Shown one piece after another: positions 10,301-21,625 of a DNA stretch of 64,000 nt. This DNA comes from Rhypophila decipiens. Its lineage: Eukaryota > Ascomycota > Sordariomycetes > Sordariales > Naviculisporaceae. The notes beneath the pieces are model-generated. The model was not told the DNA's origin. It saw nothing but the letters and a program-made list of their open reading frames with translations, and searched no databases. Each line of letters starts with the position of its first letter. Positions within the stretch are counted from its first letter, which is position 1. The stretch spans positions 1 through 64,000 of the forward strand of contig MU858123.1 in the NCBI GenBank assembly GCA_033297075.1. The letters run 5' to 3'. A program made the translations under genes and the position numbers.

Positions 10301-12438
10301 GGCTCGTCGGCGACACTCGTCGCAGCTGTGTTCTGAGCGGTCTAATACACGCTTCCGCAGACCCTCGACTACTTGGTCGCGGACGTAGTAAAGCTGTCGG
10401 TTGAGGACTGGAAACAATTTAGGCAACTGCAGAGTAGTAGTAGCAGTTAGTGATTACTTCGTCCTATCAGCCATCGAACCCCGCCGACTGGATAAGAAAT
10501 GTTTACGTCTCTGCGGAACGCAAGACATGTACCAGGTGGTTGGACACAACTTACATGGGGCACCACGTGTGGAAGGTGTCCAAATGGCACGAATAGCCTG
10601 GAGAGCATGTGGTATTCATCTCTGTTCCTCCACGATTCGCGGATTAGAAAGACAGAAAGCAACGGCAAAAGAACAAGAAAAGTGATGAGGATAGAAGAAA
10701 TGATCCGCTGTGACTGCCTGGTCGACAGAAGAATTGCCGAGACCACTGCGCCCATCATTATTATTGCGACCGAAACCACGACTGCAATAAAAGAAGTATT
10801 TCTTATGGAATTGGGAATTGTCGTCATTCTCAGCTCTCCTGGAATGAAGAATTCAGCCTTGGTTTTCTTATATAGGAAGGCGGCTATGACTTTGGCGAAA
10901 AGCGTGCGAAGACCCTTGAGACTGGTTGGAGGGATGGCAGTCATTTTTGGACGACCATGTTCATATCTAGAACGCCAGAAGACCCAAGTTAGCATAGTAA
11001 GAAAGAGGTGGTTCACATGTCATAGATCCAAGACAATTCCATCCAATGCTGAACTTACTTCCGCTCCCACACCCGAAGCATGTCTGTGAGTATCTGAGAC
11101 AACTCGCTAAAGGGCTGCCTCTCTTCTGGCTTCTGATTGTAGGACGAGACAAAGAACTTTTCCAGCAGAGGAGTGATATCCTTGACATAGTCCCCGTTCC
11201 GGGGCGCACCAGGTTCCAGTTCTTGGTCGGGACTGGCGTAGACCAAGGTGTTTATGGCATGATCCAAGTTGAAAGCAGCCTGTTCTGTTTCTCCCGAGAG
11301 CTCAAGTGAGAAGAGAAGCCAAGCACAGACCTTTCCGAATGAAAACGCATCCAACTTCTTAGCCTCGAGAATTTTATACGTCGTTTGCAAAACACCGTCG
11401 GCGTCGTGCCGCTCAGGCGCCTGCCAGGGTATGGATACAAAGTTCAGATTGACCGGGACTTGGTCAGAACGACCAAAACACGAGCACCCAAAGTCGATGA
11501 CCTTGGCCACATACCGGTCGTTCTCCTCGAATATCAAGACGTTTTGTGGTTTGATGTCGGCATGTACGATATCTATCCGCGCCATCGCCTGTCAGAAGAC
11601 GGTCCACAAAAAAGGCAGACAACCAACAACCACAGGTACGATGGTAATGACAGGAAGGGAACTTACTAAACCGGTGCATCACTTCAATTGCACTCGAGAT
11701 GTCAAGGCATAAGCGCAGCTTCTCGACAAGCGACAAAGGCTTCCTTTTCCCCTTACGTGTCTTCTCGACAAACTTCCACAAGGAACCATACTGGGATTGC
11801 TTGAACACCAACATGGGAAACATCCACTTGAAATCCACAGCGGCCGCCTTCGAGGCGTCGCGAGGCCTTTGACTCTTCATGTGCAAGTCCGGAGACCATG
11901 CGACGCCCAGAACGTCCTGGATGTTTGGGTGAGCTCGAAGCACAGGATGCTGGAGCACGAGAAGCTCCATGATGAGGGCTCTGTTCCCGACGTTCTCGCT
12001 TCTCGCGTTGAGCTCTGATTTGAAAATCAGACCGCGTTTCGCATCCACCGAGATCGACTTTACGCGGTTGCCAAGTTCGTTTTTGCCTTCCAAATTGGAG
12101 ATGTCTGGTTCGAAGTCGAATATGGTGACTCGTAGGCTTTGAATGATGGCTAAGAAGGTGACGAAGTCAACAACCTTTGGCATTCTGACGGAAGAAATGC
12201 TGTCTTCGTCTGCCAGTCGGACCGTGCGGAAGGTGCCTTGATAGCGGGGGATTATTTCACGGGTCGGGACCGGGCCGGGAGCCGCAGCTGGAGCCGCAGC
12301 CAAATCCGAGACCAGGACATCGCTATTGTCCTCGAGCTCGTAGTACTCTGTGCTTTCCCGAAGCCTCTCCTGGCTGTCTGCTGCAATGAGGCGTGGAGAA
12401 CACTCCGGGCCCCTGAAACTGTTCAAAAACGGGTTCAT
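7304..12438 (-). CDS. Membrane-anchored Ser/Thr kinase - 2TM - TPR-repeat fusion protein
   Basis: Four exons: 12438-11667, 11572-11059, 10976-10966 onward to 10555 (exon 3 starts at 10966), and 10426-7304. Introns are 94, 92 and 128 bp. The product is 1,606 aa. Residues about 100-420 are a protein kinase: likely ATP-anchoring K140, catalytic loop HADIKPQN (261-268), DFG (284-286) and APE (309-311). The Gly-rich loop is not obvious. Residues 487-510 and 517-537 are two strong TM helices (SFIAVVVSVAIIMMGAVVSA; SILITFLVLLPLLSVFLI). From about 567 to the end is a long helical region with TPR-like repeats, for example in the stretch with EQNTESLQLYLALLPPTHPR. It is interrupted by an acidic (DDS)n stretch. 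The splice between TM and TPR parts is phase 0 with consensus sites, which supports one gene. It is likely a membrane-bound signalling kinase with a scaffold domain; ligand and targets are unknown. Confidence 0.82.
9290..9352. repeat. Acidic (DDS)n coding microsatellite
   Basis: Imperfect GAGTCATCT-type units encode a run of Asp and Ser residues (minus strand) in the linker of the kinase-TPR protein. This low-complexity acidic segment is probably length-variable between strains. Confidence 0.8.
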
Positions 12439-12713
12439 TTTAGTGTTGGCGGGCTGTGGTGTGGTGTTTTGAACTGAACTCTGGTTGTATATCTTGGCAG
12501 AAGCATGGAGAAAGGTGGGAATTGAAAAGATTCAGACAGAAAGAGTGTAGCGAAGAGAGGACAGAAAAAGAGGAAATTCAAAATGGGCAGGGGAAACCCC
12601 CCGAAATTGCGATCCTTTCGGAGCCTCGTCGCAATGCGGCTCAAAATGTGGTCTCGCAACCACTGGAAATGAAAAAAGAAAGGGTACGTCCGTATCCGTA
12701 CCTTGAATGTACG

Positions 12714-12724
12714 TGTACATGTAC
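12714..12724. promoter_or_regulatory. GTACATGTAC palindromic element, about 280 bp upstream of kinase-TPR start
   Basis: Contains the 10-bp perfect palindrome GTACATGTAC. The same core occurs at 15681-15692 in the CorA/kinase divergent promoter and once inside the kinase-TPR coding region (near 9953). A regulatory role is inferred only from shared position. Confidence 0.35.
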
Positions 12725-12936
12725 CTATTATGCGCTATGTCAAAAGTTCACCGCCGCCATTGCCGTCCGACATTGAGGTAATTACGGAACGCTTGCAGGA
12801 AGCAGTCACCCGCCCTCCCCTAGCCCCTTTTTCCCCTTGGCGCTGTCGCTCGTTGTAAACGCTAACCTGATACGCTCTTGATACAACGTTGAGGGCCCGT
12901 GGACGATTGGAGCCTGCTGCACATACTGAAACATAC

Positions 12937-12981
12937 AGTTCGCCCAGCAGTTTGCCCAGCAGTTTGCCCAGCAATTTGCAC
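12937..12981. repeat. 12-bp minisatellite
   Basis: Three consecutive copies of AGTTTGCCCAGC (the first with one mismatch) plus a partial fourth copy. It is intergenic. Confidence 0.85.
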
Positions 12982-13175
12982 ATTTTCATATCGCCAAACC
13001 TTTATCTCAGTATTCCGTATCTGTATTCCGGACTGAGAAATGAAACTCAGACAGCTTTTTTTTGGTGTGTTAAGGCCCCTTGCCGAGCCGGTCTTGGCTA
13101 GCATTTACACCTCCCAAAAGAGTAACGATTCAGTTACCCACCTCAATTGATACAAACATTCACCAACTTTACCCA

Positions 13176-13187
13176 GGGTTAGGGTTA
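13176..13187 (+). repeat. Interstitial telomere-like motif (GGGTTA)2
   Basis: Exact GGGTTAGGGTTA, matching two units of the fungal TTAGGG telomere repeat, in intergenic DNA. It is one of six such sites in the window. Confidence 0.8.
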
Positions 13188-13502
13188 TGGCCACTGGCAA
13201 TGAAACCAAGCCATTTCACGGCCAAAATAACCACATTTCATGGGAGATAGCAATGCTGATCAAACAACTACATTACTGTCAATTGAGTATGCGCTTAATT
13301 GACTATGCCCATAACTGAATGCGCTCAATCGACTGAATGCTTGGTGGTTATATGAAATGGACTTTAATTGTGGGATGCATTTTTTGTACGCAGCGAGTAG
13401 TGGTTGCCGACGACATCTGCCATCAAGTACTATAACCGTAACGCTGGGAAAAGCGGGTGAATGTATTAATTGTAGTGGGTAACTGAATCATTACTCCCCA
13501 AA

Positions 13503-15458
13503 TCAGTCCTCTTTAATCCCACGAAGTTTAAACCCTCTTGCCTGTATCATTCTCAAAGCCACAATAGTCGGTACCAAGGTGACCAGCGTTAGAGCAACTG
13601 CCAGAACCGGAAAAAGCCAAAACTGTGCAGCCACCACGAATCTACCGCCCGCCGTGTCCTCGTCGCCACTGCTCCGTACAAGATTCGAGCTGAAGATTGT
13701 CTGAGTAATTGGGTAATATCAGCTCCGCTCAGTATCAAAGAAACACAAACAGGGAGTGAAGGTACTGCCGATACAGGGATTGTACGCGGGAGGGGTGAAA
13801 GGACACGCGCAAGTAACTTACGGCAACCAGACTGGCGGGGAGATATAGAATGGCCGTAAAGGACAGAACCGTCGTAAACCTACTGTCTCTTGCCGACTGC
13901 TCGCTAATGACCCTGAGAGATTCGCTCTCGTTCTTGGCTGAATTCCCGAGATCCGTCAACAATTTGAGCATATCCCGCATCGTCGTAGTGTTTCTGAGGG
14001 CCTCTGCTTCATTACGAATGTGGAGGATTTGGGATATCTAGATAATCACCAAAGGCATTAGTCAGGGCTACGAAGTATCTGGTGAGAAGAGAACTCACGA
14101 CTTGGGCCGTCTTTTCCACCTGTTTCGTCAAGAGCTCCGCAGCCTGTGCGTGCATTTTCATCCTGCGAATATACAGATGCAGCTTGTTGGAGGACGCTTC
14201 TCGGACCTCAGCTGCCGTTGTTGTGGTGTCTCGCAATGCTTCGCAAAAAGCCAAGCAACCTGTTGCTATATCGATTGAGTTCTGGATAATTGCGGAGCAT
14301 CTGGATAGCTGCTCGTAGAGGAACTCCAGTCTCTGGCTGTCCTTGAAACACAAGGAGTTGGTATCCTCCATTATTGCATCTTTGATTTCCTCCTTGACGA
14401 GGTTTCCATGACTGTCTGCCGAGTATCGAAAGGTTTTTGGCTTTTTTCCAGTGTTTATCACTTGGCTGGTTTGTGCCGCATTGGCCTATATGCCCAAAGA
14501 ATACTGAGTGTCAGCTATAAGCTGTAATGTCTGGGAAGATTGTTTGAGGATGCTCACGATTCTGTTGAATTGCTGCTTTGAATACCGCAAGTATGGCTCC
14601 CAGTCGCTCTCAGCGGCTTCAAGTATAACCACATGAGCAAGAATCACACAGTCTTCTAACACCCCTGGTGCTCTGATGATCTGTTTGAGTCGATCTTGTG
14701 AGCTTTTGGACGGCTGTATTAAAATCAAACGAGACTCGTCGGTCTTTGTGTTCTTGCCATGGTAGACGGCCATGTGCCGCATGGACCACGGCGACTTGGA
14801 TTGCTGCCGGCCATGAAGAGCTGGGTACCGTATGTTATAGCATATCTCAAGCTTTGTGGCCGAGAAACGGTGGTAATCTCCGCTAAAATGTTCTTGGCTG
14901 GTGTTTCGCCCAAACTGTCGAATGGTGTTTATGAATGGCAGGAAGACATGGTAGGATCTTAGTAAGGAAATTAGGTTCGGGAGAGTTATCAGGAGGCGAC
15001 CGAGAGTGTGTTCTTGTTTGATGACCCTAGTCAAAGGTTTAAGTAAGTCATGTTGGCGTACATAGTCTAAGAAGTAGTGCAGAATAAACTCACAAGATGC
15101 TAGCTTTCGGGCAGATTTCTTTGATTGAACACGACTTGAGGTTCATTCACCGTTAGCAGACTAGTCGCTGCATCGTTCATGATACCAGATTAGAAATGTG
15201 ACTGCATTTGCACTCTCTCTGCATGATATAGGAAGGGGGAAAGAAGCTAAGGGAAGAGGTGCCAAAAGAGTAGATTACCTCCAGGTGAAGTCTGAGATCT
15301 TCCTCGGCGACGATCGATATAAAGTCTGTAATATCTGCACTCGGCCAAATGAGTAAATCGAGTGCGTTTCCGAAACCAATGCAAAGCCTATCTTCATCAG
15401 ACCGAAGCTGATCGTAGAGCTTTTTACTATCATCTAACAAGTCATAAAGACGATCCAT
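13503..15458 (-). CDS. CorA-like transporter-domain membrane protein
   Basis: A six-exon model: 15458-15279, 15134-15094, 15026-14558, 14485-14099, 14037-13822 and 13700-13503, encoding 496 aa. All frames join; the small second exon has the weakest acceptor. The N-terminal half is soluble, with the segment VIKQEHTLGRLLITLPNLIS resembling the conserved block of fungal CorA-like proteins. A long helical segment precedes two C-terminal TM helices (FTTVLSFTAILYLPASLVAT and FWLFPVLAVALTLVTLVPTI). YLPASLVATIFSSN sits where CorA has LP...GMN, so the Asn is kept but the canonical GMN is not. True Mg2+ transport is therefore doubtful. It is divergent from the kinase-pseudokinase gene, and related fungal proteins are often treated as membrane signalling components. 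Confidence 0.78.
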
Positions 15459-16034
15459 TGGTATGGAATACACACAGGTAGAGTGCGGTAGTAGCAATTA
15501 CTGAAGTCGAAGCGGGTGAAGGAAGAGGGAGAGATGAAAAGATACAGTTGATTTGGATAAAACTTTCAAGTAAAAGAAGCTACGAGATACGTAGGTAGGT
15601 GCCTAGGTAATGAGAAGTCGGACGCAGATAACCCATGCCTCAAGTACCTCAGGCACCTAGGGGAATTACCTAGCGAGTCCTGTACATGTACAGTACCTAG
15701 ACTAGCAGGTACCGCCAGAGCGGCACGTTATGGGATGGCACCTGCCAACCCTCGTCCCTCCCTGAACGGGGATTTAAATGAAGGGTCCGTCCCAAGGAAT
15801 CCAGGACGGACACAGTCTTACACAATATATCACATTTGGCCCCCATTGTTTCATTGGCGCCAGCTGGTGCATCGCAACGTCTTGGCGCTGCTGGACTGAG
15901 GGAACTTTGAACTGGCACATACCTGACAGCCGTGAGATTTCTCGATCAACTTGTCCTTCATTTCTCTTCCTTGCTACCCACCTATAATAACTCCACGCAA
16001 CCAGACACACTTATTTCAAGGGATCCATCCAATC
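15459..16034. promoter_or_regulatory. Divergent promoter of CorA-like and kinase-pseudokinase genes
   Basis: A 576-bp spacer between two outward-facing starts. It contains a 12-bp perfect palindrome TGTACATGTACA (15681-15692), an inverted pair AGGTGCCT (15597-15604) / AGGCACCT (15651-15658), and several CCTAG-type repeats. The palindrome core is shared with the region upstream of the kinase-TPR gene. Confidence 0.5.
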
Positions 16035-19000
16035 ATGGCCACATCGCGAGCTGTCAGGGACAGAGCAGTCGAGTGCTCACTGAAGAATTTCCAGGACCAT
16101 CGCTTCATACCGGACATCAACATCAGAAAGCTTTTACCCGATGATGTTATCGACGCGTGCATCAGAGAATCAGCGAAACTGGAAGGTCCTGACTGGGTGA
16201 AAGACTGTTGTGACACTATCAAGTCTGGTGGCCGTAAGATCCTATTGATCTTGATCCAGGTTGAAAAGGTGCACTTGGTCATCAAGTTTGTCGACAGCCA
16301 GAATGCTATTGACTCCCGGCTTCCCTTTGAAGAGAACCAACTGGAACAGATACTAGATTCCAAGGCAGATGCTGAAGTCTTCTATGAAAAGCAATGGTCT
16401 GTCATCCCTGCCTCTTTTGGGAGAGATATTACCCATCGAACACATCAGGCCAGGGCTATTATGCCGTTTCTGAAGGAGGAGGAATTGGGCGGGGGTGCCT
16501 TTGGCGATGTGTACAAGGTGCACCTCCTTGGGACACAACATGAGTTTCATGGTATCGAGTCGAATGGGGAGATGGTACGTACCTTACTATAGTACATCAT
16601 GGAGGCACCTTTAGCTCGTATTCCGCGTCTTTGAACCCTCTCTACAGCATTACGCGGTACATATTTCATACTGACTAACTACGGTAACTTAGACAACTGT
16701 GTGTCTCGTCCGCAAGTCAATCAAACCAGATGTTTCAGACCGGCGATCCAAATACAAAAATGAAGACAAGATCTCGACTTTGCTTCGATCGCTAAGACAT
16801 GAAAACATTGTGCGGCTTCTGGCATCATACACCATCAACACCAGCCCCCCAGAATATAACTTCCTGTTCCCGGTCGCCGATACCGCCCTTTCCAGTCTTT
16901 TCAAAGCAAAGGATAGAAAAACATGGGATTCCCATTTCCCATCCGACACAGCATTGTTCCAACAACTCTATGGGCTCGCCTCCGCAATCGAACAACTCCA
17001 CTTCTTTGTAATAAACTCAGATAGCGATGGGGAAAACATCTTGAGGTTGATTGGGTGTCATTATGACCTCAAGCCGGGGAACATTCTTGTCGACAAGGGG
17101 AGGCTTCTCTTAGCTGACTTTGGGTTGTCACGTCTAAAGCCGGATAGCTCAAAGTCGGCTTTCAAGGAGGGTGCTGGAGACTACATGGCACCCGAGTGCG
17201 AACCTGACTCGGAGACGTTCGAAAAAGGAATCATCAACCGTTCCAGCGACATCTGGTCCTTCGGAGGCATCATCCTGGATATCTTGACCTACCATACCGG
17301 CGGTGAGAAAGCACTCACCGCCTTTCGCAATTCAAGACGCAGCACGAAAAAGAATCCTTGGGGACCGTACACGACTAGGCAATTTCATATCCATGGGCAG
17401 AAGGCCAACCCGGCCGTATCTGCGTGTATGCAACAGTTGGTAGCCGACTATCCCGCTACGACAGCAAGCTTCCAAGTTCTGGTAGAGAGCATGCTACTTG
17501 TGGAACCCAAGAATCGGATCAAGGCACGCCAAGTCACCCTTGGACTGTTCTTCGTAGCGCAGCGAGCCGCCTTCAAGCAAGCGACAGATGCCTTTGAGCA
17601 AATCCATGGCATCCACAAGTCCAAGTCTTCCCTGAGCGCGTACATTGAGTTCAGGCGATTCCACATATGGGGTTGCGGGTCATCACTTCAGCATCACCCG
17701 CCAGTTCAGTGCTCAGAGCTTCCTGATACGGCGGCAAGCCGGGACTGGTTGGAGAAGTCCCCAGACCAGTTTGAAGTGGTCAGAGAAACTCTTCACATGA
17801 TCGTGAAGGAACTCCAAGACCTAAAAGAAATATCACAGGCTAAAACTTGCAACACATGGCCAGTCTTCAAAAGACTGCAAGAGCTCATTGACAGGCTCTG
17901 GGAGGCACAGAGGCTTGGAGAAGGCCGTTTGCTCCGGCCCCATCCACTGTGGAAGACCATGGAGCGCTGGGTGGTAACTCAAATATTGAACAGAGGCAAG
18001 GTTGAGTCGCTGTGGGATACATTGAAAGATCTCGAGTTCAATACGCAGTTTAAGGACTTGGCTCGTATCGCAGCTTTGAAGTACATGACGGCGCGGCTTG
18101 AAAATACTAAGAACAAAGGTTCCAGAAGTTTGTTTGTCGACGATATGATGATCCCAGGCAGTACACGCAACAGTGGCATTCACACAATCGGGAGGCTTGA
18201 CAGCGGGAAGCCACCTTTCTTGGTCGAGTACATGTCGTACAACCACGGGGACAGACATGATCACTGGAAGTCTCTCTTACGCAGGGCCAACAATCTCGCC
18301 GTGCTTCTCAACGGAAAGCTTCCCGATGATTACTTTGACGCTCTGCCGAGGGATTTCCGAGTACTTAGATGCACGGGATACTTTCATGATCCGCTCAAAA
18401 GTTCCTTTGGGTTCATGTACGAATTTCCCGCCAAGGCTTCTGACACAAGCCCCATGCCAGTCACGCTGAAGGAGGTGATTCGCAAGTTTGAACGGCCCGA
18501 CCTTGAGGCAGTCTTTGAATTGGCTCTCGCGCTGGTCAAATGCGTGTCAGCATTTCATACGGTTGGATGGCTCCACAAGAACATTTCTTCTCACACAGTA
18601 CTTTTCTTTGATTCCGAGCTCTTGCGTCTCTTTGGTGACAATAACAACGTGGCCACCCGGCAGCAACCCCCACAGGTTGACCGGGGTCGTCGGCCTGAAG
18701 TGGTCGGAGGCGACATGAGTAGGACCTCATCCCCAGCACATACAGAGGCGCCCCATGCTGGTAGAGACTCATCCTCGATAAAACAAGCTTCAAGAACTGG
18801 CCAAAGAGCACCCAGAACAGCTAGTGCAAATACTAGTACAGGAGTTGATGCGGGAGCAAGAGCAAATAATGAAAGAAGCCGCTCCATCCCGCGGCTAAGG
18901 CAATTTGCCAGTTGGGCGAGCCTAAAGATGCCACGTCAATCATCGTCACCATCAGCTTCCGGGTCGTCTTCTCAAGCTCCAACACCACCAGTCCCCCCTT

Positions 19001-19575
19001 TGCCAAGTTTCCACGCGGCACCCCTCACAACTTCTGCTCAACCCAGTCCACCACTGTCATTGAACAACCCCCTTCCCGCCCCTTCTAACCCGAGTCTCAG
19101 CCACCACCAAAAGAAACTCGCAATACCCAGCCCAGAGGCCCTCCAGAATCCCTACGTCGTAGGCCTCAACCACACGCGAGAGAACACGACGCAGGCGCTG
19201 ACGACCGAAGCCTCGCGCGAACCAAAGTTGCAACTCTACCATCACCCAAAATATCTCCGACAGTCAGACCTGTCGGCGAGCGGCGGCGGCGAGAGGTTTC
19301 ACGCAAAGTATGATTGGTACAGCGTCGGGTTGGTCCTGCTCGAGCTCGGGCTGTGGACCTGGACCGAGGATATGTTATGGGTGGCCACCACTAAGCCGGT
19401 CTTGGGGGAAACAGCAAGGTTGCGCTTGAAGTCGGACTGGTTGCCTAGGCTGAACGTGAGGATGGGGAGGTCGTACCGGGACGCCGTCGAGGCGTGTCTT
19501 AACTGCGAGAAGGATGAAGATTCCGATTATGAGGTGTTGGTTGTGGATCGTCTGGAGAGGTGCTTTAACTATTGA
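16035..19575 (+). CDS. Ser/Thr kinase fused to a HeLo-associated-type pseudokinase
   Basis: Two exons, 16035-16574 and 16693-19575, encoding 1,140 aa. The first domain looks catalytically complete. It has a Gly loop LGGGAFGDVY (151-160), a Lys in VCLVRKS (near 187), catalytic loop HYDLKPGN (303-310), DFG (322-324) and APE (346-348). The second half carries another kinase-like fold of the kind attached to HeLo domains in fungi: RCTGYFHDPLKSSFGFMYEF, then LHKNISSHTVLFF where HRD has become HKN (near 808), then YVVGLNHTRE, YHHPKYLR and YDWYSVGLVLLELGLW. No DFG is seen there. A Ser/Pro-rich disordered insert (about 840-1,000) splits the pseudokinase. An in-frame ATG at 15951 exists, but the upstream stretch looks non-coding. 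No TM segment is seen. Confidence 0.83.
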
Positions 19576-19935
19576 TAGCTTAAGTGATGTTAACATTAGA
19601 GACATAGGATAGATAAGAAGCCGTATATTCAATTTCCTTGCATAAGTTCTTCTTAATCAAGGTCCCGTCCCTTACAAAGGTGCTGATACCACGACATTAA
19701 ACCCCAATGCAAACATTAACCCAGCCTACATCGGGGCACCCATCTCTCTCGGTGTATATATCAAGACTAACTCCCCTGGCAAAGTGGGTTATTCCACCAG
19801 GCTACCTGGTTTTCATCCCCTCGCCCTCAAGCCGACCAATAAAAAAATTTGGAAGTCCACATCTGGCCGAAGGCTTGGCAAACCTCGGTCGACCTATCCG
19901 TCACCGGGAATTTCCTTTCGTGTCCACATGTCCGC
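19576..19935. other. Convergent 3' spacer
   Basis: This 360-bp spacer lies between the kinase-pseudokinase stop and the stop of the small secreted-protein gene. It is presumed to be 3' UTRs of both, and no gene was seen. Confidence 0.45.
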
Positions 19936-20503
19936 CTAAACGGCCCTCAAAGCTGCAATTCCATCGCCACTCTCAATCACCATGGACTTTCCATCCGCCT
20001 TGAGCCCAATCTTAAAGTTGGACATGCAATCGGCCTTGAACCGCCCAAGTCCCTTCTCGATGCCCGTGATATTGGCCAGATGCACTGCCTGCCCTGTCAA
20101 GCCCTGGTCATCGGCAGGCACGACGATGACTCGCTCATCAGTCATGACTAGCTCGCTAAAGGTTTCGTTTTGTATGAGGATGTTCTCGCGCCAAGGGGCG
20201 TAAGGAATGAAGACGCCGTTTGCCCTATGTTCGTTCATATTGTCGGCGATCAGTACCAACGATATATTTACCGGGCTTGTAAGGTCTGGGACGGACATAC
20301 GTGATGCTAAAGCTTGGGCTGATATACTTGTCGATTGCTTCTGGAAGATTCTGGTTTCCATGAAGCTGGAAGAAAATTTCCTGAAAAGCATCGGATGCAA
20401 ACTTTGCCAGGGCCTCTGTTGGTGCTGTGATGGGTGGAAAGGGGAGCGGATCTTGGGCTGCAACTGCGGCAATGGACAATGGAAGGGTAGCGAAGAACTT
20501 CAT
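19936..20503 (-). CDS. Small secreted SnoaL/NTF2-like protein
   Basis: Two exons, 20503-20301 and 20224-19936, encoding 163 aa. The 76-bp intron has a GTATGT donor and a TACTGAT branch-like site. The N-terminus is a clear signal peptide (MKFFATLPLSIAAVAA, with cleavage probably before QDP). The mature domain is short, with N-glycosylation sequons in NET and NIT and a layout like SnoaL-type folds (helical start, then strands around VIVVPADD and KADCMSNFKIGLKADGK). There is a single Cys in the mature part, so it is not a disulfide-rich effector. The function is unknown; it is presumably extracellular. Confidence 0.7.
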
Positions 20504-21625
20504 TGTGGCGGTCAGGGCTAGAAAGTCTGTTTGGATAGAAGTTACTGGTGTTAAGGGGCTGTATGGCTAGTTAATAATTCAAAGTTCTCTTGAAATTGGA
20601 AGCGCAGTCTCGACATTTTATACTTCAAGTGCTTGGCCGGCTGACCTGAGTCCGAAGAGGCTCGCAATATACATCATGGAGGACGATCGGACATGTAGAA
20701 CCCTTGTCACAGCTCACGCCGATGAGGCTTTGCAAGGCTGGGGCTCAGCTAAGACCGAGTCATGCGTCATGCATGGGTCTAAAGTTACCAGATTAGGTGA
20801 TGATCAAAGAGGCACAGCCTTATGCTTGGGTCATATGAACCAAAGTACGGACTTGCCACCACTGCAGGCATGTCCGAGAATCCGGGTCGAGTCGTGGGTT
20901 CTAGCAGTGGACCATTTCTCCCAATGCTTGGTCCAGGTGAATGTTGGATTTCGGATTCTAGAAGGATTCAAGCCGGAATGCCAATGTAGCACGGTATCAA
21001 GGCATCACAGGACACTACGGATCCGCGTGCAGCAGATCTCATGAGCATACAGTATCAAATCCCATGGGCAGGGCATCGGCTAGGACGTGAAGGACCACCT
21101 TTGCAAAGGTAAGCTGTGATACCATGTTGTCCACAGGTTTCCGAGCTTATAACCGAAACGGAGTCCGCCCTAACATCTTTCAAGGACGTCGGTACTTAAG
21201 TCTAAGATGATAAGTAATTTCAGGATGTGGAAATACTGATGGCTTTGATCCCGGATACAGTCCATGTTTCAGGCCTTTTCAACAAATGTAAAATTAAGAA
21301 CACTCCTATTATGATAATGTCGTATCTATCGATGTTTCACTCTTTACATTTTTCTTGACTTATTTCTTGGTCTTTCTTTGACGGCCTCTCTTATCTCATG
21401 TAATGTTTATTACGCACCCGAAAATCATAATCTAATCTGGCGGGGTTAGGGTTATCTATGGGCTTGTCACACGCTGTTATCCGTACCCCGCTCTGCTCCA
21501 CCAGGCCGGCCATCGGCGACCGACTTTCTCTGATAAACATCAACACCCATTCTCTCGGAACGAGAAATATATCCAACTGTTCGTTTCCAAGCAAACCCCG
21601 AACCAGGCTGTTGAAAATAGAAACG
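20504..21625. other. Divergent intergenic region (secreted protein / HRI1)
   Basis: A 1.1-kb spacer. A 122-codon open frame at 20676-21044 has no recognisable family and looks fortuitous. A telomere-like (GGGTTA)2 lies at 21443-21454. Confidence 0.4.
21443..21454 (+). repeat. Interstitial telomere-like motif (GGGTTA)2
   Basis: Exact GGGTTAGGGTTA about 170 bp upstream of the HRI1 start. Confidence 0.8.

Larger units (their letters stand above)
12439..13502. other. Intergenic region upstream of the kinase-TPR gene
   Basis: A 1,064-bp spacer. It holds the promoter of the kinase-TPR gene, a 12-bp minisatellite (12937-12981), the palindrome-like TGTACATGTAC at 12714-12724 and a two-unit telomere-like GGGTTA motif at 13176-13187. 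Small open frames across the minisatellite look non-coding. Confidence 0.5.

Noticed and set aside
12937..12981. CRISPR-like repeat
   Set aside because: Units are 12 bp and directly adjacent with no spacers, and the organism is a fungus. It is a minisatellite.
15951..16034. Upstream in-frame ATG of the kinase-pseudokinase gene
   Set aside because: The extra 28 codons look like untranslated leader, and the 16035 ATG starts the region with protein-like composition.
20676..21044. 122-codon frame between the secreted protein and HRI1
   Set aside because: No domain, no signal peptide and no supporting splice structure. It is probably fortuitous.
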